Positions 1 through 7,733 are shown, numbered from the stretch's first letter. The stretch: DNA of 14,993 bases from Methanobacteriota archaeon (GCA_003170935.1 PMYA01000149.1:1-14993), one strand, 5' to 3'. Made by a program: numbers and translations. Notes: generated by a model from the letters alone, not told the origin.

Positions 1-1136
1 ATGGCCGTTTCAATTTGCTCTTTTGTAATCACCAGAGGGGGCACGAACCTTAAAACGTTTTCTGAGATGTTATTTAGCAATACGCCGTTTTCTCGTCCAT
101 AGTCAACAATAGAGCGTACTGGACGCGACAATTCGTATCCAACCATAAGTCCCTTGCCCCTAATGTCGACCGTATCTGGCGATTCGAGATCACTAAGGAG
201 CTTCTTTAGGAACTCACCCTTGAGTCGTGATTGCTCGACAAGATCCTCGCTTTCAATTACGTCGATCGTTGCTAGAGCTGCAGCACATGCAAGGGGTGTG
301 CCGCTTTGCGTGCCGCCGTGATCGCCTGGCATGAACTGGCAAGACTCACGCGACATCATCGCGCCGACTGGAAAGCCGCCGCCCATGGCCTTTGCAAGTG
401 TCATAATGTCTGGTACAACGTTAGCGTGCTCGCAGGCAAACCACTTTCCCGTTCTGGCAAAGCCAGTTTGTACTTCATCGACGATCAACACTATATCGCG
501 CTCTGTACAGAGTTCGCGAACCGCAACGAGATAATCATCAGGTGGTACATTAACACCCCCCTCCCCCTGAATCGGTTCGACAATGACTGCGGCGGTATCG
601 GCTGTAACTGCCCCCGCGATAGCGTTTGCATCGCCATAATTAACGAAGGTGACATTATCAATCAACGGCTCGAATGGTTGCCGGATTGTCTCTTTCCACG
701 TCACACTAAGTGAACCCATAGTCCGCCCGTGAAATGCGTTTTTGGTCGAAATGAACCCCTTCTTACCGGTTACCCGCCTCGCAAGCTTCATCGCGGATTC
801 AGTGGACTCCGCTCCGGAATTTGTCAGGTAACAGCGCTCCAAGCCGGTCAGTTTTGTCATGCGTTCCGCCAAAAGTGCTTGGATCTCTGTATAGTACAAG
901 TTTGAAGTGTGGATGAGCTTCTCTGCTTGCACTTTGATGGCATTGACTACGCGAGGGTGGCAGTGGCCTACATTATTGACTGCAATCCCAGCGACGCAAT
1001 CGATGTAATCTTTGCCGTCGATATCCGAAACGATCGCACCTCTACCTCGTTCAATCACCAACGGTTCACGCGTGAACACCTGCATATAATGCTGAGACTC
1101 TTTAGCGATTACTTCTTCTTTTTTGCTCATGCGCAT
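1..1136 (-). CDS. argD: Acetylornithine aminotransferase-like class III PLP enzyme, 3' end cut by window
   Basis: Class III pyridoxal-phosphate aminotransferase, most likely acetylornithine aminotransferase of arginine biosynthesis (cytoplasmic). My translation of the minus strand gives 378 codons that run off the window, so about 10-20 C-terminal residues are missing. Visible landmarks are an N-terminal segment ending VNNVGHCHPRVV, the cofactor segment TNSGAEST, the block VEPIQGEGGVNVPP, the aspartate motif LIVDEVQTGFARTGKW, and the Schiff-base lysine in TLAKAMGGGFP (about K249). Two in-frame ATGs exist, at 1136 and 1130. I chose 1136 because AGGAT lies about 9 nt upstream. The gene is downstream of guaAB with an 89-base gap and probably has its own promoter. 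Related aminotransferases (succinylornithine, LysJ-type, 4-aminobutyrate) share these motifs, so the substrate is inferred from overall resemblance to archaeal ArgD. Confidence 0.85.
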   Translation of the reverse strand, partial: MRMSKKEEVIAKESQHYMQVFTREPLVIERGRGAIVSDIDGKDYIDCVAGIAVNNVGHCHPRVVNAIKVQAEKLIHTSNLYYTEIQALLAERMTKLTGLERCYLTNSGAESTESAMKLARRVTGKKGFISTKNAFHGRTMGSLSVTWKETIRQPFEPLIDNVTFVNYGDANAIAGAVTADTAAVIVEPIQGEGGVNVPPDDYLVAVRELCTERDIVLIVDEVQTGFARTGKWFACEHANVVPDIMTLAKAMGGGFPVGAMMSRESCQFMPGDHGGTQSGTPLACAAALATIDVIESEDLVEQSRLKGEFLKKLLSDLESPDTVDIRGKGLMVGYELSRPVRSIVDYGRENGVLLNNISENVLRFVPPLVITKEQIETA

Positions 1137-1180
1137 TTTTTCAACATCCTAACAGCATTGTAGAACTAGTAAGTCTGTAT

Positions 1181-1229
1181 AGTAGCAAACATCTGAGAGA
1201 TTTAAAGTTCGTTTGAGGTGTTTGCTACT
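1181..1229. repeat. Long imperfect inverted repeat around a TATA-like box, upstream of argD
   Basis: The arms are 1181-1194 (AGTAGCAAACATCT) and 1216-1229 (AGGTGTTTGCTACT). They are complementary at 13 of 14 positions and separated by 21 bases. The spacer contains TTTAAA at 1201-1206, which on the minus strand sits where an archaeal TATA box for argD could be. The right arm overlaps the guaAB stop codon. It may be an operator pair flanking the argD promoter or a 3' stem-loop of the pyrG-guaAB transcript. The sequence alone does not decide. Confidence 0.6.
1197..1210 (-). promoter_or_regulatory. Putative argD TATA box
   Basis: On the minus strand this reads GAACTTTAAATCTC, a TATA-like core preceded by a purine-containing BRE-like element. 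A start of transcription about 25 nt downstream would leave a leader of about 40 nt containing the AGGAT ribosome-binding site. A second AT-rich candidate (CTATAC on the minus strand) lies at about 1176-1183. Both are inferred from consensus only. Confidence 0.35.
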
Positions 1230-2139
1230 CAAATTCTATAGTAGCTGGCGGTTTCGGCGTGATGTCATAAACCACACGCGCGACGTCAGAGAGTTCGCTC
1301 GTTATGCGTGAAGCGATTTTCCGAAGCACATCGTAAGGTAATTCAAGCACGCTGGCAGTCATCCCGTCTCGTGACTGCACGGCGCGCACTGCAATTATCC
1401 AACCGTGCACACGCACATCACCTTTCACGCCGGTTCCTTTCTCCAGCAACGCTGCAAAAGTCTGCCACGGATTGTAGCTTAATATCTCTTGCTCAACTAT
1501 TGCGTTCGCCTCACCGACAACACGAAGCTTCTCCTCAGTTACTTCACCTATAATTCGGACCGCTAGCCCCGGTCCCGGAAATGGCATCCGCTCACTGACC
1601 TCAGGCGGTAACTTAAGTGCCCGAGCAAGTTGACGAACTTCATCCTTGTACAAATACTTAAGCGGCTCGACCACTCCATTAAACTCCATCTCGGAAGGAA
1701 GACCGCCTACGTTATGATGCGATTTGATCTCCCCTTCAGATTCGATTATATCCGGATAAATGGTGCCTTGCACCAAATAACTTACTTGCTTTTGTCTTGC
1801 AACGTCTTCAAATACGCGTATAAACGTCTCGCCGACTGCTTTACGCTTATCTTCGGGGTCCAAAACTCCTTGAAGCGCATTGATAAACCGCGCTTTCGCG
1901 TCAATCACGGTCAACGGCATGTAACGAAAAGCTTTCTGGATGGTTTCAGTCTCGCCCTCCCTCATTAATCCCGTATCGACGTAAACTGGATAAAGACGGT
2001 CTCCCAACGCTTGATAAGCAAGTGTGGCACAAACAGAGCTATCTACCCCCCCAGAGAGGGCGATGATTGCTCTTTGAGTTCCTACTTCTCTCTTGATTTC
2101 TACAATTGCTTCCTCAATGAACTTCTCTGCGTTTACCAT
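1225..2139 (-). CDS. guaAB: GMP synthase, ATP-pyrophosphatase subunit B (split archaeal type)
   Basis: Converts XMP to GMP by ATP-dependent adenylation, using ammonia supplied by a separate glutamine amidotransferase subunit. At 304 residues it matches the archaeal stand-alone ATPase subunit, not the roughly 520-residue fused bacterial GuaA. The PP-loop SGGVDSS is at residues 29-35. The conserved [17 protein letters not shown] block is present, and the C-terminus PPATIEFE is the typical GuaA ending. No amidotransferase partner (GuaAA) is encoded in this window, so it must lie elsewhere. The gene starts 44 bases after the pyrG stop and is probably cotranscribed with it. No strong Shine-Dalgarno sequence is visible before this ATG. 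Confidence 0.95.
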   Translation of the reverse strand: MVNAEKFIEEAIVEIKREVGTQRAIIALSGGVDSSVCATLAYQALGDRLYPVYVDTGLMREGETETIQKAFRYMPLTVIDAKARFINALQGVLDPEDKRKAVGETFIRVFEDVARQKQVSYLVQGTIYPDIIESEGEIKSHHNVGGLPSEMEFNGVVEPLKYLYKDEVRQLARALKLPPEVSERMPFPGPGLAVRIIGEVTEEKLRVVGEANAIVEQEILSYNPWQTFAALLEKGTGVKGDVRVHGWIIAVRAVQSRDGMTASVLELPYDVLRKIASRITSELSDVARVVYDITPKPPATIEFE

Positions 2140-2183
2140 AAATTGATACTCTGCTTCTGCTTTGATCGCGCCGCTACTTCACA

Positions 2184-3743
2184 TTACGTGCTAATATTCA
2201 TATTGAGTACAGACCTTACAAATTCACGAAATGGGGGCGATGGTCTCCCCGGTCGAGATTTAAACTCGGGATGGAACTGTGTTCCAACGAAGAATCTTTT
2301 TGTTGGGATCTCTGCAATCTCCATTCTGATTCCATCTTTTGCCTTCCCTGAAAACAACATTCCATTTTGTTCGATAAGCTCTATACAATCTGGATTAACT
2401 TCGAACCGATGCCTGTGACGTTCAGTCACTACAAGACTTTCATACATAGAATGTGCGCGCGTCTCATGCGAGATCATGACATCGTAGTTGCCTAGTCGCA
2501 TCGTACCCCCCATGTGGTCAACATCTAGCTGCTCGGGAAGTAAATCGATGACGTGAACCCCAGTAGGATCCAACTCAGCGCTTGTTGCTTCCAGCCCTAT
2601 TACATGCCGACAAAACTCGACTATGGCGAGTTGGAAGCCAAAACAGATTCCCAAAAAAGGAATGTTATTCTCACGAGCAAAGCGGATCGCGTCTATTTTC
2701 CCTTCGCTTCCTCGAGGGCCAAACCCGTGTGCGACCAAAATTCCATGCACCGATCTGAGAATCTCGAGGGCATGCGGGTCTTCTGCGTCCACGAGCTTCA
2801 CGTCTATGCCGCCACCTAGTGCACTTGCTGCGTGCTTAATTGCCTCTTTTATGCTGAAATAGGCATCTTCAAACATATATTTGCCAACGATAGCAATCGA
2901 TCGAGATATAGGGGGGTTCTTCATCACATCCCACGGGCTCACAGCTTTCTTTTCGAGTTCGAGCCTCTCAACAAGATAATCTCCTAAGCCTTCAAGCTCA
3001 AGTAGCGAGGGCACTTGGTAGATGTCAGGCACGTCATAGCAGCTTATGACGGCATTTAAAGGAACGTCACAAAACAGCGATATCTTCGCTCGCGCATCTT
3101 TGCTCAGTGGCGTTTTTGCACGGCCAACTATGACGTCGGGACTGAGGCCAAGCTCTCTTAAGCTCTTAACCGAGTGTTGGGTAGGCTTTGTTTTGTGATC
3201 CCCAGTCATATCCTCCGGTACAAGCGTCACGTGGAGCAACACAAAATGGTCCTCCTCGCTGTGCATTTGTCGAACTGCTTCTAAGAAAGGCATGCTCTCT
3301 ATATCGCCGACGGTGCCGCCTACCTCAACCACACACACGTCGGCCTTTGCTTTATCCGCAACGGCCCTAATGCTATCCTTGATCTCGTCCGTGATGTGGG
3401 GGATAATCTGAACCGTTTTCCCTAAGTAGTCCCCGCGTCGCTCTTTTTCGATGACAGACTTATAGATTTTCCCTGTCGTGATGTTATGATCGCCGGTGAG
3501 CTCCACATCGAGGAACCGTTCATAGTTTCCAAGGTCGAGATCAACTTCGGCCCCATCCTTGAGCACGAATACCTCGCCATGTTGAAAGGGGCTCATGGTC
3601 CCTGCATCGATGTTTATGTAAGGATCTATCTTTATCGCCGTAACGTTGTACCCGCGGTTAATAAAAAGCCTGCCAGCAGAGGCGGCTGTGATGCCTTTGC
3701 CAAGACCGCTCATGACTCCACCAGTGACAACAATATATCGCAT
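2184..3743 (-). CDS. pyrG: CTP synthase (glutamine-hydrolysing)
   Basis: Makes CTP from UTP, ATP and glutamine in the cytoplasm, the last step of de novo CTP synthesis. The 519 residues are slightly below the usual 530-550. The N-terminal synthetase domain begins with [16 protein letters not shown] (P-loop) and contains [22 protein letters not shown]. The C-terminal class I glutamine amidotransferase domain has the nucleophile in GICFGFQ (Cys367) and the rest of the triad in TQFHPEF (His491, Glu493), so it should be catalytically complete. The ATG is preceded by GGAGAG on the minus strand and by a TATA-like element close upstream. It is the first gene of the pyrG-guaAB unit. Confidence 0.97.
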   Translation of the reverse strand: MRYIVVTGGVMSGLGKGITAASAGRLFINRGYNVTAIKIDPYINIDAGTMSPFQHGEVFVLKDGAEVDLDLGNYERFLDVELTGDHNITTGKIYKSVIEKERRGDYLGKTVQIIPHITDEIKDSIRAVADKAKADVCVVEVGGTVGDIESMPFLEAVRQMHSEEDHFVLLHVTLVPEDMTGDHKTKPTQHSVKSLRELGLSPDVIVGRAKTPLSKDARAKISLFCDVPLNAVISCYDVPDIYQVPSLLELEGLGDYLVERLELEKKAVSPWDVMKNPPISRSIAIVGKYMFEDAYFSIKEAIKHAASALGGGIDVKLVDAEDPHALEILRSVHGILVAHGFGPRGSEGKIDAIRFARENNIPFLGICFGFQLAIVEFCRHVIGLEATSAELDPTGVHVIDLLPEQLDVDHMGGTMRLGNYDVMISHETRAHSMYESLVVTERHRHRFEVNPDCIELIEQNGMLFSGKAKDGIRMEIAEIPTKRFFVGTQFHPEFKSRPGRPSPPFREFVRSVLNMNIST

Positions 3744-3770
3744 CTTTAGCTCTCCATAGTCCCAGAGATA

Positions 3771-3783
3771 ATTTTATCTTTCT
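3771..3783 (-). promoter_or_regulatory. Putative pyrG promoter (BRE/TATA)
   Basis: The minus strand reads AGAAAGATAAAAT, a purine-rich BRE-like element followed by a good TATA-like core. Its centre is about 31 bases before the pyrG ATG, which implies a very short leader. If so, the GGAGAG just before the ATG would be at or outside the 5' end of the transcript. Inferred from consensus. Confidence 0.45.
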
Positions 3784-3843
3784 AAAATACTGCTGAATAG
3801 ATATTTGTTACTACAGAATAGGCGCGTTACTATGGAATGCTTT

Positions 3844-3860
3844 CGGCACAAAAAGCCGGC
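3844..3860 (-). terminator. Possible terminator of the purA operon
   Basis: About 60 bases past the stop of the last gene in the purA unit, the minus strand reads GCCGGCTTTTTGTGCCG. This is a run of five T residues inside a weak inverted repeat (CGGC/GCCG, 7-base loop). Archaeal termination commonly uses oligo-T tracts, so this is plausible but not strong. Confidence 0.3.
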
Positions 3861-3921
3861 GACATCGACGATCACGATATAACCTGTTGAAAGACGATGC
3901 GGTCATTTAAAGCAGAACACG

Positions 3922-4554
3922 TCAGTCTAACAGCCTCCACGTGTAGTAAGCTAAGACTATGACGACGATGAAACCGAGAATTGCCACACCATAGCTGATA
4001 CTGCCCAAACCTAGAAGTAGAAGCGCAATAATCACACCGATTCCCAAAAGAATATACGGAAGATTCTTCATCCTCCTGATTCTCTTCACGTCCAAACTAA
4101 TGTTGGGCCGCTGCAAGCGTATTTCAGGGCGCCGAACCTGCGGAGAACGTGCTTTGCTGCGATAATCTGGCCGGGAGAGGTCGTCATCGACCTCGATGGC
4201 ATCAAGCGGCGGTTCGTCCTCTAAATGTCCGATTTGCACAATGAAGCTCTCCTCCCGCGAACCATATCCTGTTGATATACTTATCTCCCCTTCATAAAGC
4301 TCCTGTTGACCGAGGGGATTAGAGATTGTCGCTGTAAGTAGTTCCTCACCATCGATATATGGGTTGTTGCGATTGAAGGTAACTTTATCTTTTACCGCAC
4401 CCCGCGATGAGAGATAAACGTGGGTGGGAGCTTCAAAATTTATCACGTCGATGTCGAGCGTCGCTTTTCCGCCTGGCTTGAGCGGGAATCGAATTACGGG
4501 TTCTTCGATTTCAATTGACTGCAATCCCTTCCTATTGAGATACACGCTCTGCAT
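3922..4554 (-). CDS. Hypothetical membrane protein, N-terminal beta-rich domain and two C-terminal helices
   Basis: 210 residues of unknown function. Residues 1-110 look like a beta-rich domain (for example HVYLSSRG, ISISTGYGSREESF). Residues 111-165 form a polar linker, first acidic (IEVDDDLSRP) and then rich in Arg and Pro. Two hydrophobic segments follow at about 165-185 and 187-207. The basic stretch before the first segment (KRIRRMK) suggests by the positive-inside rule that the N-terminal domain is cytoplasmic. The organisation recalls an archaeal uncharacterised family I associate with the label DUF7524, but I cannot confirm that here. The ATG lies 4 bases after the stop of the Trm112-like gene, whose last codons supply GAGGTGA as ribosome-binding site, so coupled translation is likely. 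Confidence 0.8.
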   Translation of the reverse strand: MQSVYLNRKGLQSIEIEEPVIRFPLKPGGKATLDIDVINFEAPTHVYLSSRGAVKDKVTFNRNNPYIDGEELLTATISNPLGQQELYEGEISISTGYGSREESFIVQIGHLEDEPPLDAIEVDDDLSRPDYRSKARSPQVRRPEIRLQRPNISLDVKRIRRMKNLPYILLGIGVIIALLLLGLGSISYGVAILGFIVVIVLAYYTWRLLD

Positions 4555-4558
4555 ATGT

Positions 4559-4738
4559 TCACCTCAATTCAGGCGGAAGTAAATTGGGGATCCCCTCATC
4601 TATCGGATAATATGCACTACAGACCTTACAGTAGAAAGTTCCTTTGATAATCTCGCCTGCTTCCTCGCCTTCGACCTCTAGCAATAGTGGGCCTTTGCAT
4701 ACAGGACAGCACAATATTTTCAGCAACTCTCGTTTCAT
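4559..4738 (-). CDS. Trm112-like small zinc-ribbon protein
   Basis: A 59-residue reading frame found by translating the gap between its neighbours. It starts MKRELLKILCCPVCKGPLLL and ends in the block YYPIDEGIPNLLPPE, which is the Trm112/UPF0434 pattern. Cys10 or Cys11 with Cys14, and Cys37 with Cys40, form two CxxC-type knuckles for one zinc ion. In eukaryotes and haloarchaea Trm112 is a partner that stabilises and activates several SAM-dependent methyltransferases acting on tRNA and translation factors. The partner here is not identifiable from the window. The gene sits 27 bases after purA and 4 bases before the membrane-protein gene, so all three are probably one operon. Confidence 0.85.
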   Translation of the reverse strand: MKRELLKILCCPVCKGPLLLEVEGEEAGEIIKGTFYCKVCSAYYPIDEGIPNLLPPELR

Positions 4739-4765
4739 TTCAGCTGCCCTGTTATCCGCGTGTTA

Positions 4766-5788
4766 TCACGCGTGGTAGAGTTTCTCCTCTCTCAAATCGA
4801 TAATCTCAGCTAACTCTGGTCCAGTTGAAAGCAGCGTAAACGGAACGCCAACTTCCTCCTCAGCTTGGCGAAGGAATGTCTTCACCTTTGTCGACAAATC
4901 ATCGTACTCGTGGACCCCTCTGACATTTGGATCAAGCTTGTCGAGTCCTGTTATTGCAACCTGTGTCGCTCCGTTTATCATGGCAGAATACGCAGCCATT
5001 TTAGGATCCCACCAGCCAATACGCCGTGGCCGTCCGGTTACAGTGCCAAATTCCTCGATTTGGAGTTTTTTGGCCTCTTCTTCACTCATTTGAGTCTCAA
5101 AAGGCCCCTCACCGACGCGCGTAGGGAACGTCTTGAAGACAACGATCGTTTCGTCGATACGCGTCGGACCAACTCCGACGTCAGCTGCGATCTGAGAGGC
5201 CGTCGTATCTTTAGACGTGACATATGGAAAAAATCCGTAATAGAGAGAGATGCCGAACCCTTGCGAGCCCTCTAAAATCACGTTTTCCTCGGCGTTAAGA
5301 GCTTGATTTATTTCGGCCGCTGCATCGGTCAAGAACGGCGCGAGCTCTTGCACTTCACTGGCTTGGATTGTCGTTCTTCTTGCTCGATCGGCCGCAGCCG
5401 GTCCGCATCCAGTCCCGGTTGACCCAATCGTGCGCGAAAGGTGCGGATCTTCTTTGTCGAGGGTTATATGTTTTTGTTCGATTATCGCACAACGGTGATC
5501 AACGCCGACGCGCTTCGCTTCGTCAACTAACTCGATTTCACTGAGTAAGACGCGCGGATCTACAAGAACACCTGCACCGATGAGCAGGCGTGCGTTTGCG
5601 TACACGAAACCTGAAGGTATCATGCGCACGCCGAATTTCTGACCGCGGACTTCTATGGTATGGCCAGCATTGGGACCAATTCCGCCGCGTGCAATGATTG
5701 TAGGTTTATCAGCAAACGCTACGTGCGCTACTATCTTGCCCTTTCCCTCGTCTCCAAAGAAGCCCCCAACAATTATTGTCGATCCCAT
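4766..5788 (-). CDS. purA: Adenylosuccinate synthetase (short archaeal form)
   Basis: Catalyses GTP-dependent joining of IMP and aspartate to adenylosuccinate, the first committed step to AMP. At 340 residues it fits the compact archaeal form; bacterial enzymes have about 430. The N-terminal GDEGKGK loop carries the catalytic Asp13. GPNAGHT supplies His43. Further signatures are [33 protein letters not shown] followed by KDTT, and [10 protein letters not shown]. It leads an operon with the Trm112-like and membrane-protein genes. A TATA-like element lies 36-43 bases upstream and no clear Shine-Dalgarno sequence is seen, consistent with a short leader. Confidence 0.96.
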   Translation of the reverse strand: MGSTIIVGGFFGDEGKGKIVAHVAFADKPTIIARGGIGPNAGHTIEVRGQKFGVRMIPSGFVYANARLLIGAGVLVDPRVLLSEIELVDEAKRVGVDHRCAIIEQKHITLDKEDPHLSRTIGSTGTGCGPAAADRARRTTIQASEVQELAPFLTDAAAEINQALNAEENVILEGSQGFGISLYYGFFPYVTSKDTTASQIAADVGVGPTRIDETIVVFKTFPTRVGEGPFETQMSEEEAKKLQIEEFGTVTGRPRRIGWWDPKMAAYSAMINGATQVAITGLDKLDPNVRGVHEYDDLSTKVKTFLRQAEEEVGVPFTLLSTGPELAEIIDLREEKLYHA

Positions 5789-5823
5789 GAGTTTCTCAAA
5801 CTGACGAAATGACGTCCTTTTGC

Positions 5824-5831
5824 GTATAATA
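5824..5831 (-). promoter_or_regulatory. Putative purA TATA box
   Basis: The minus strand reads TATTATAC, centred about 39 bases before the purA ATG. Transcription starting about 25 nt downstream would give a leader of about 15 nt. Consensus-based inference. Confidence 0.4.
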
Positions 5832-5875
5832 TCGCGCCTGAAACGTCACAAACACTCGGTGAACAGTACAGACTT

Positions 5876-5889
5876 GAAATATAAAAAAA
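5876..5889 (+). promoter_or_regulatory. Putative plus-strand BRE/TATA promoter
   Basis: TGAAATATAAAAAA resembles an archaeal BRE plus TATA box and is the best plus-strand candidate ahead of the repeat-protein gene at 6161. It would give an unusually long leader of about 250 nt. Confidence 0.4.
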
Positions 5890-6160
5890 CATGCATTTAC
5901 CTGGCTTTACCCGATTAACTGGAAAACGCGAAGCGAAGGACTAATACGGGGGGCGTTTCAATTGATGATGGCAGGTCAACATGAAAGCTGATGATGTAAA
6001 GATCGCAATGGCGTCTGCTGGATAGGCGTGCTCGACTGGCCCAGATCACACCTCACAGAGTGCGCAAGGTCAGCAGAAGGCGCTCAGCGTCAAACCTTTT
6101 CGAAAGATTGATCAAGCCGTGATGCAGATACTGCCTTCGTAGACGAGAAGTGGTGTAAGC

Positions 6161-6781
6161 ATGAGTTGGCGAAGCGAGACGAAGCTCGTTGGAATAATTT
6201 ACCAAGAACGCGAAGACGCTGAGCCACGGTGGCTGGACGGTTCGCAGGTCACAGGGATCACTTATGTTGAGAAAGGATCGAACGAAGTAAAGCACCTAAG
6301 CGCTTCGAAGCTCGACGTTAATCTCCTCGGCGATGCGACCCCTGCAGGGGTGCTCTATCAAGACCGTGTGGCAACTGACGTGAAACTACTGCCCGGGTCG
6401 ATGATAGTCGGTTTGCTCTACGAGGAGACAAAAACGCCAGGGATGAAGCTCTTATGCGCGGCGCATCCCGAGCTGGAACTCATAAGCGGGCAGAACGTAC
6501 GGGGGCTCCTCTATCAGGAGCAAGGAAGCACTGAGGTGAAGCTCCTGAGCGACACGAGTGACCTCTCGAACACTATTTCGGCAAAACTGGTCGGCGTACT
6601 GCGACAAGGGCGGCAAATGAACGCCCTGCATCTCATAAGCGGGCAGAACGTACGGGGGCTCCTCTATCAGGAGCAAGGAAGCACTGAAGTGAAGCTCCTG
6701 AGCGACACGAGTGACCTCTCGAACGCGAATGGCGCGAAGGTCACGGCTATTCTGTACCGGGTTGAGGTTTTAAGCACGTGA
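6161..6781 (+). CDS. Tandem-repeat protein, first reading frame (probable N-terminal part of a frameshifted gene)
   Basis: 206 residues of a repeat family I do not recognise. The core G-[ILV]-[ILVT]-Y (GIIY, GITY, GVLY, GLLY, GVLR, AILY) recurs with its first residue at 11, 32, 63, 84, 115, 145, 166 and 196. The spacings are 21, 31, 21, 31, 30, 21 and 30. Between cores lies a polar stretch and then V-K-L-L or similar with G-S, suggesting short beta strands in about 10-residue steps, possibly a beta-solenoid. There is no signal peptide or membrane span. GGTG about 8 bases before the ATG could serve as ribosome-binding site. Residues 107-137 and 158-188 are encoded by near-identical DNA. The frame ends at TGA 6779 in mid-repeat, overlapping the GTG of the next frame, where the repeats continue. 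I infer a single interrupted gene. Confidence 0.7.
   Translation: MSWRSETKLVGIIYQEREDAEPRWLDGSQVTGITYVEKGSNEVKHLSASKLDVNLLGDATPAGVLYQDRVATDVKLLPGSMIVGLLYEETKTPGMKLLCAAHPELELISGQNVRGLLYQEQGSTEVKLLSDTSDLSNTISAKLVGVLRQGRQMNALHLISGQNVRGLLYQEQGSTEVKLLSDTSDLSNANGAKVTAILYRVEVLST
6479..6571 (+). repeat. 93-bp direct repeat, copy 1
   Basis: Identical to 6632-6724 except for one base (GAG here, GAA there, both Glu; 6535 against 6688). The offset is 153 bp, exactly 51 codons, so the duplication preserves frame and adds two protein repeat units (30 plus 21 residues). Confidence 0.97.
6632..6724 (+). repeat. 93-bp direct repeat, copy 2
   Basis: Second copy of the in-frame duplication, differing from 6479-6571 by one silent substitution. 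The 60 bases between the copies encode a diverged unit, so either the flanks were recently homogenised or a 153-bp unit was duplicated and then diverged unevenly. Confidence 0.97.
6766..6781 (+). other. Frame junction inside the repeat gene
   Basis: Around GGTTTTAAGCACGTGA the reading frame of the repeats moves by -1. Re-reading one base in the TTTT run (GTT, then TTT AAG CAC GTG) gives a product in which the tyrosine of AILY and the following VKLL are separated by 7 residues, as in the unit with core GVLYQDRVATDVKLL. Candidate causes are a programmed -1 shift, a missing base in a homopolymer, or a real mutation. A separate GTG start with GTGA coupling is the alternative. Confidence 0.6.
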
Positions 6782-7647
6782 AACTCCTCGACAACTCTAC
6801 TATCGTCACCGGCATCCTCTACCAATACAGGGATTCGACTGATACCCAGCTTTTTGGCGGGCTTTCGATTGATACTAAGCTGTTCGACAACATACCTATT
6901 ACCGGCTTCACGTACCGCCGAGAAAGATCGGCAGAAGATAAAATCCTAAGTGGAACACAAGTCACTGGCATTGTGTATCGATACGCGAACGACCTCGATG
7001 ACGTAATACTGAGAAGTTCAAGAATTAGAGGGGTGATATTTCAGAGGCGAAACGCAGCCAACAGTGAAGCAGCGCGCGACTCAGACAATATCGACGCGTC
7101 GAGTGGAGTACCGGGTTTGCTCGAGCAGAGGCTTCCCGAAGGGTCTCAAATAGTCGGGTTAATTTGCCACAAGAAGGACACGGGCGAGGAACAAGTTATC
7201 ACCGGATCAAGAGTGAAACTAAAGATTCTCAATGGTCCGTCGATTGTAGGCATCGTGTATGAAGGACCAGATGGAGAGAACATTAAGCGCCTTACCGGAT
7301 CGAATATCACCGGCTTGTTATTTCAACAACAAGACGCCGACAACGAAACAATCTTTGGCGACATGAACCTTTTGGGGGTCATCTATAACGATAAAAACGC
7401 TATTTCTGAAAGACTGACTGCTAATTCACATCATATGCTCTCGATGGCTGCGAGCGTTATTCTTTATATCTTGCTGATTTTAGGCATTTTAGGTCTTGTT
7501 CTGCTAATCTTACCTGATTTCTCGCCCTTTAGTTACCTCGCGCTCCCATCAGCAGCAACCGTGGTGTTGCTTCTCCTCATGGTGATCGTCCCTGTCATAA
7601 TTCTTGTTTACCAACGATATCGATCCCGGAAGCAGCTGGCATTATAA
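6778..7647 (+). CDS. Tandem-repeat protein, second reading frame, with C-terminal two-helix membrane anchor
   Basis: 289 residues if translated from the GTG at 6778, which overlaps the previous stop by 4 nt. It opens in the middle of a repeat (KLLDNSTIVTGILY) and has no credible independent domain start. Cores of the same family occur at residues 12, 43, 64, 85, 127, 158, 179 and 200 (GILY, GFTY, GIVY, GVIF, GLIC, GIVY, GLLF, GVIY), with spacings of 31, 21, 21, 42, 31, 21 and 21. Two hydrophobic helices follow at about 225-246 and 258-280, then a basic tail (RYRSRK). A helical hairpin with a basic end suggests the repeat region faces the cytoplasm; no signal peptide was seen. Function unknown; scaffolding or binding is only a guess. 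Fused to the upstream frame the product would have about 495 residues. Confidence 0.7.
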   Translation: MKLLDNSTIVTGILYQYRDSTDTQLFGGLSIDTKLFDNIPITGFTYRRERSAEDKILSGTQVTGIVYRYANDLDDVILRSSRIRGVIFQRRNAANSEAARDSDNIDASSGVPGLLEQRLPEGSQIVGLICHKKDTGEEQVITGSRVKLKILNGPSIVGIVYEGPDGENIKRLTGSNITGLLFQQQDADNETIFGDMNLLGVIYNDKNAISERLTANSHHMLSMAASVILYILLILGILGLVLLILPDFSPFSYLALPSAATVVLLLLMVIVPVIILVYQRYRSRKQLAL

Positions 7648-7733
7648 CTCAGTTTGCTCACGCGGCTCTTTATCGGCCAACCCTAAGTGAACTACTGCTC
7701 AGTGGGAACAACTTAGAGAAGCTGTTGGATGCT

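Larger units (their letters stand above)
5789..6160. other. Divergent intergenic region, purA and repeat-protein gene
   Basis: 372 bases without a convincing gene. It carries opposing TATA-like elements (5824-5831 for purA, 5876-5889 for the plus strand). Downstream of the plus element is a potential leader of about 250 nt with short AUG frames at 5891 (17 codons) and 5981 (14 codons, preceded by AGGTC). The frame opened at 5981 stays open after its TAG (6023-6025) until a second TAG at 6140-6142. I do not regard these as established genes. Confidence 0.5.

Noticed and set aside
551..580. C-rich runs in argD that first looked like a frameshift around the VEPIQGEGG motif.
   Set aside because: Recounting the two runs (six C and five C) gives the intact reading GEGGVNVPPDDY, so the frame is continuous.
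306..713. Plus-strand open frame of 135 codons opposite argD.
   Set aside because: The opposite strand encodes a clear aminotransferase; this frame is its shadow.
5961..6030. TGATGA and CTGATGA elements resembling C/D box guide RNA motifs.
   Set aside because: The D' and C' candidates overlap and no final CTGA box lies at a suitable distance.
6479..6724. Direct repeats with a spacer-like segment, as in a CRISPR array.
   Set aside because: Only two 93-bp copies, in frame inside a coding sequence, with a period that is a multiple of three; this is a protein repeat.
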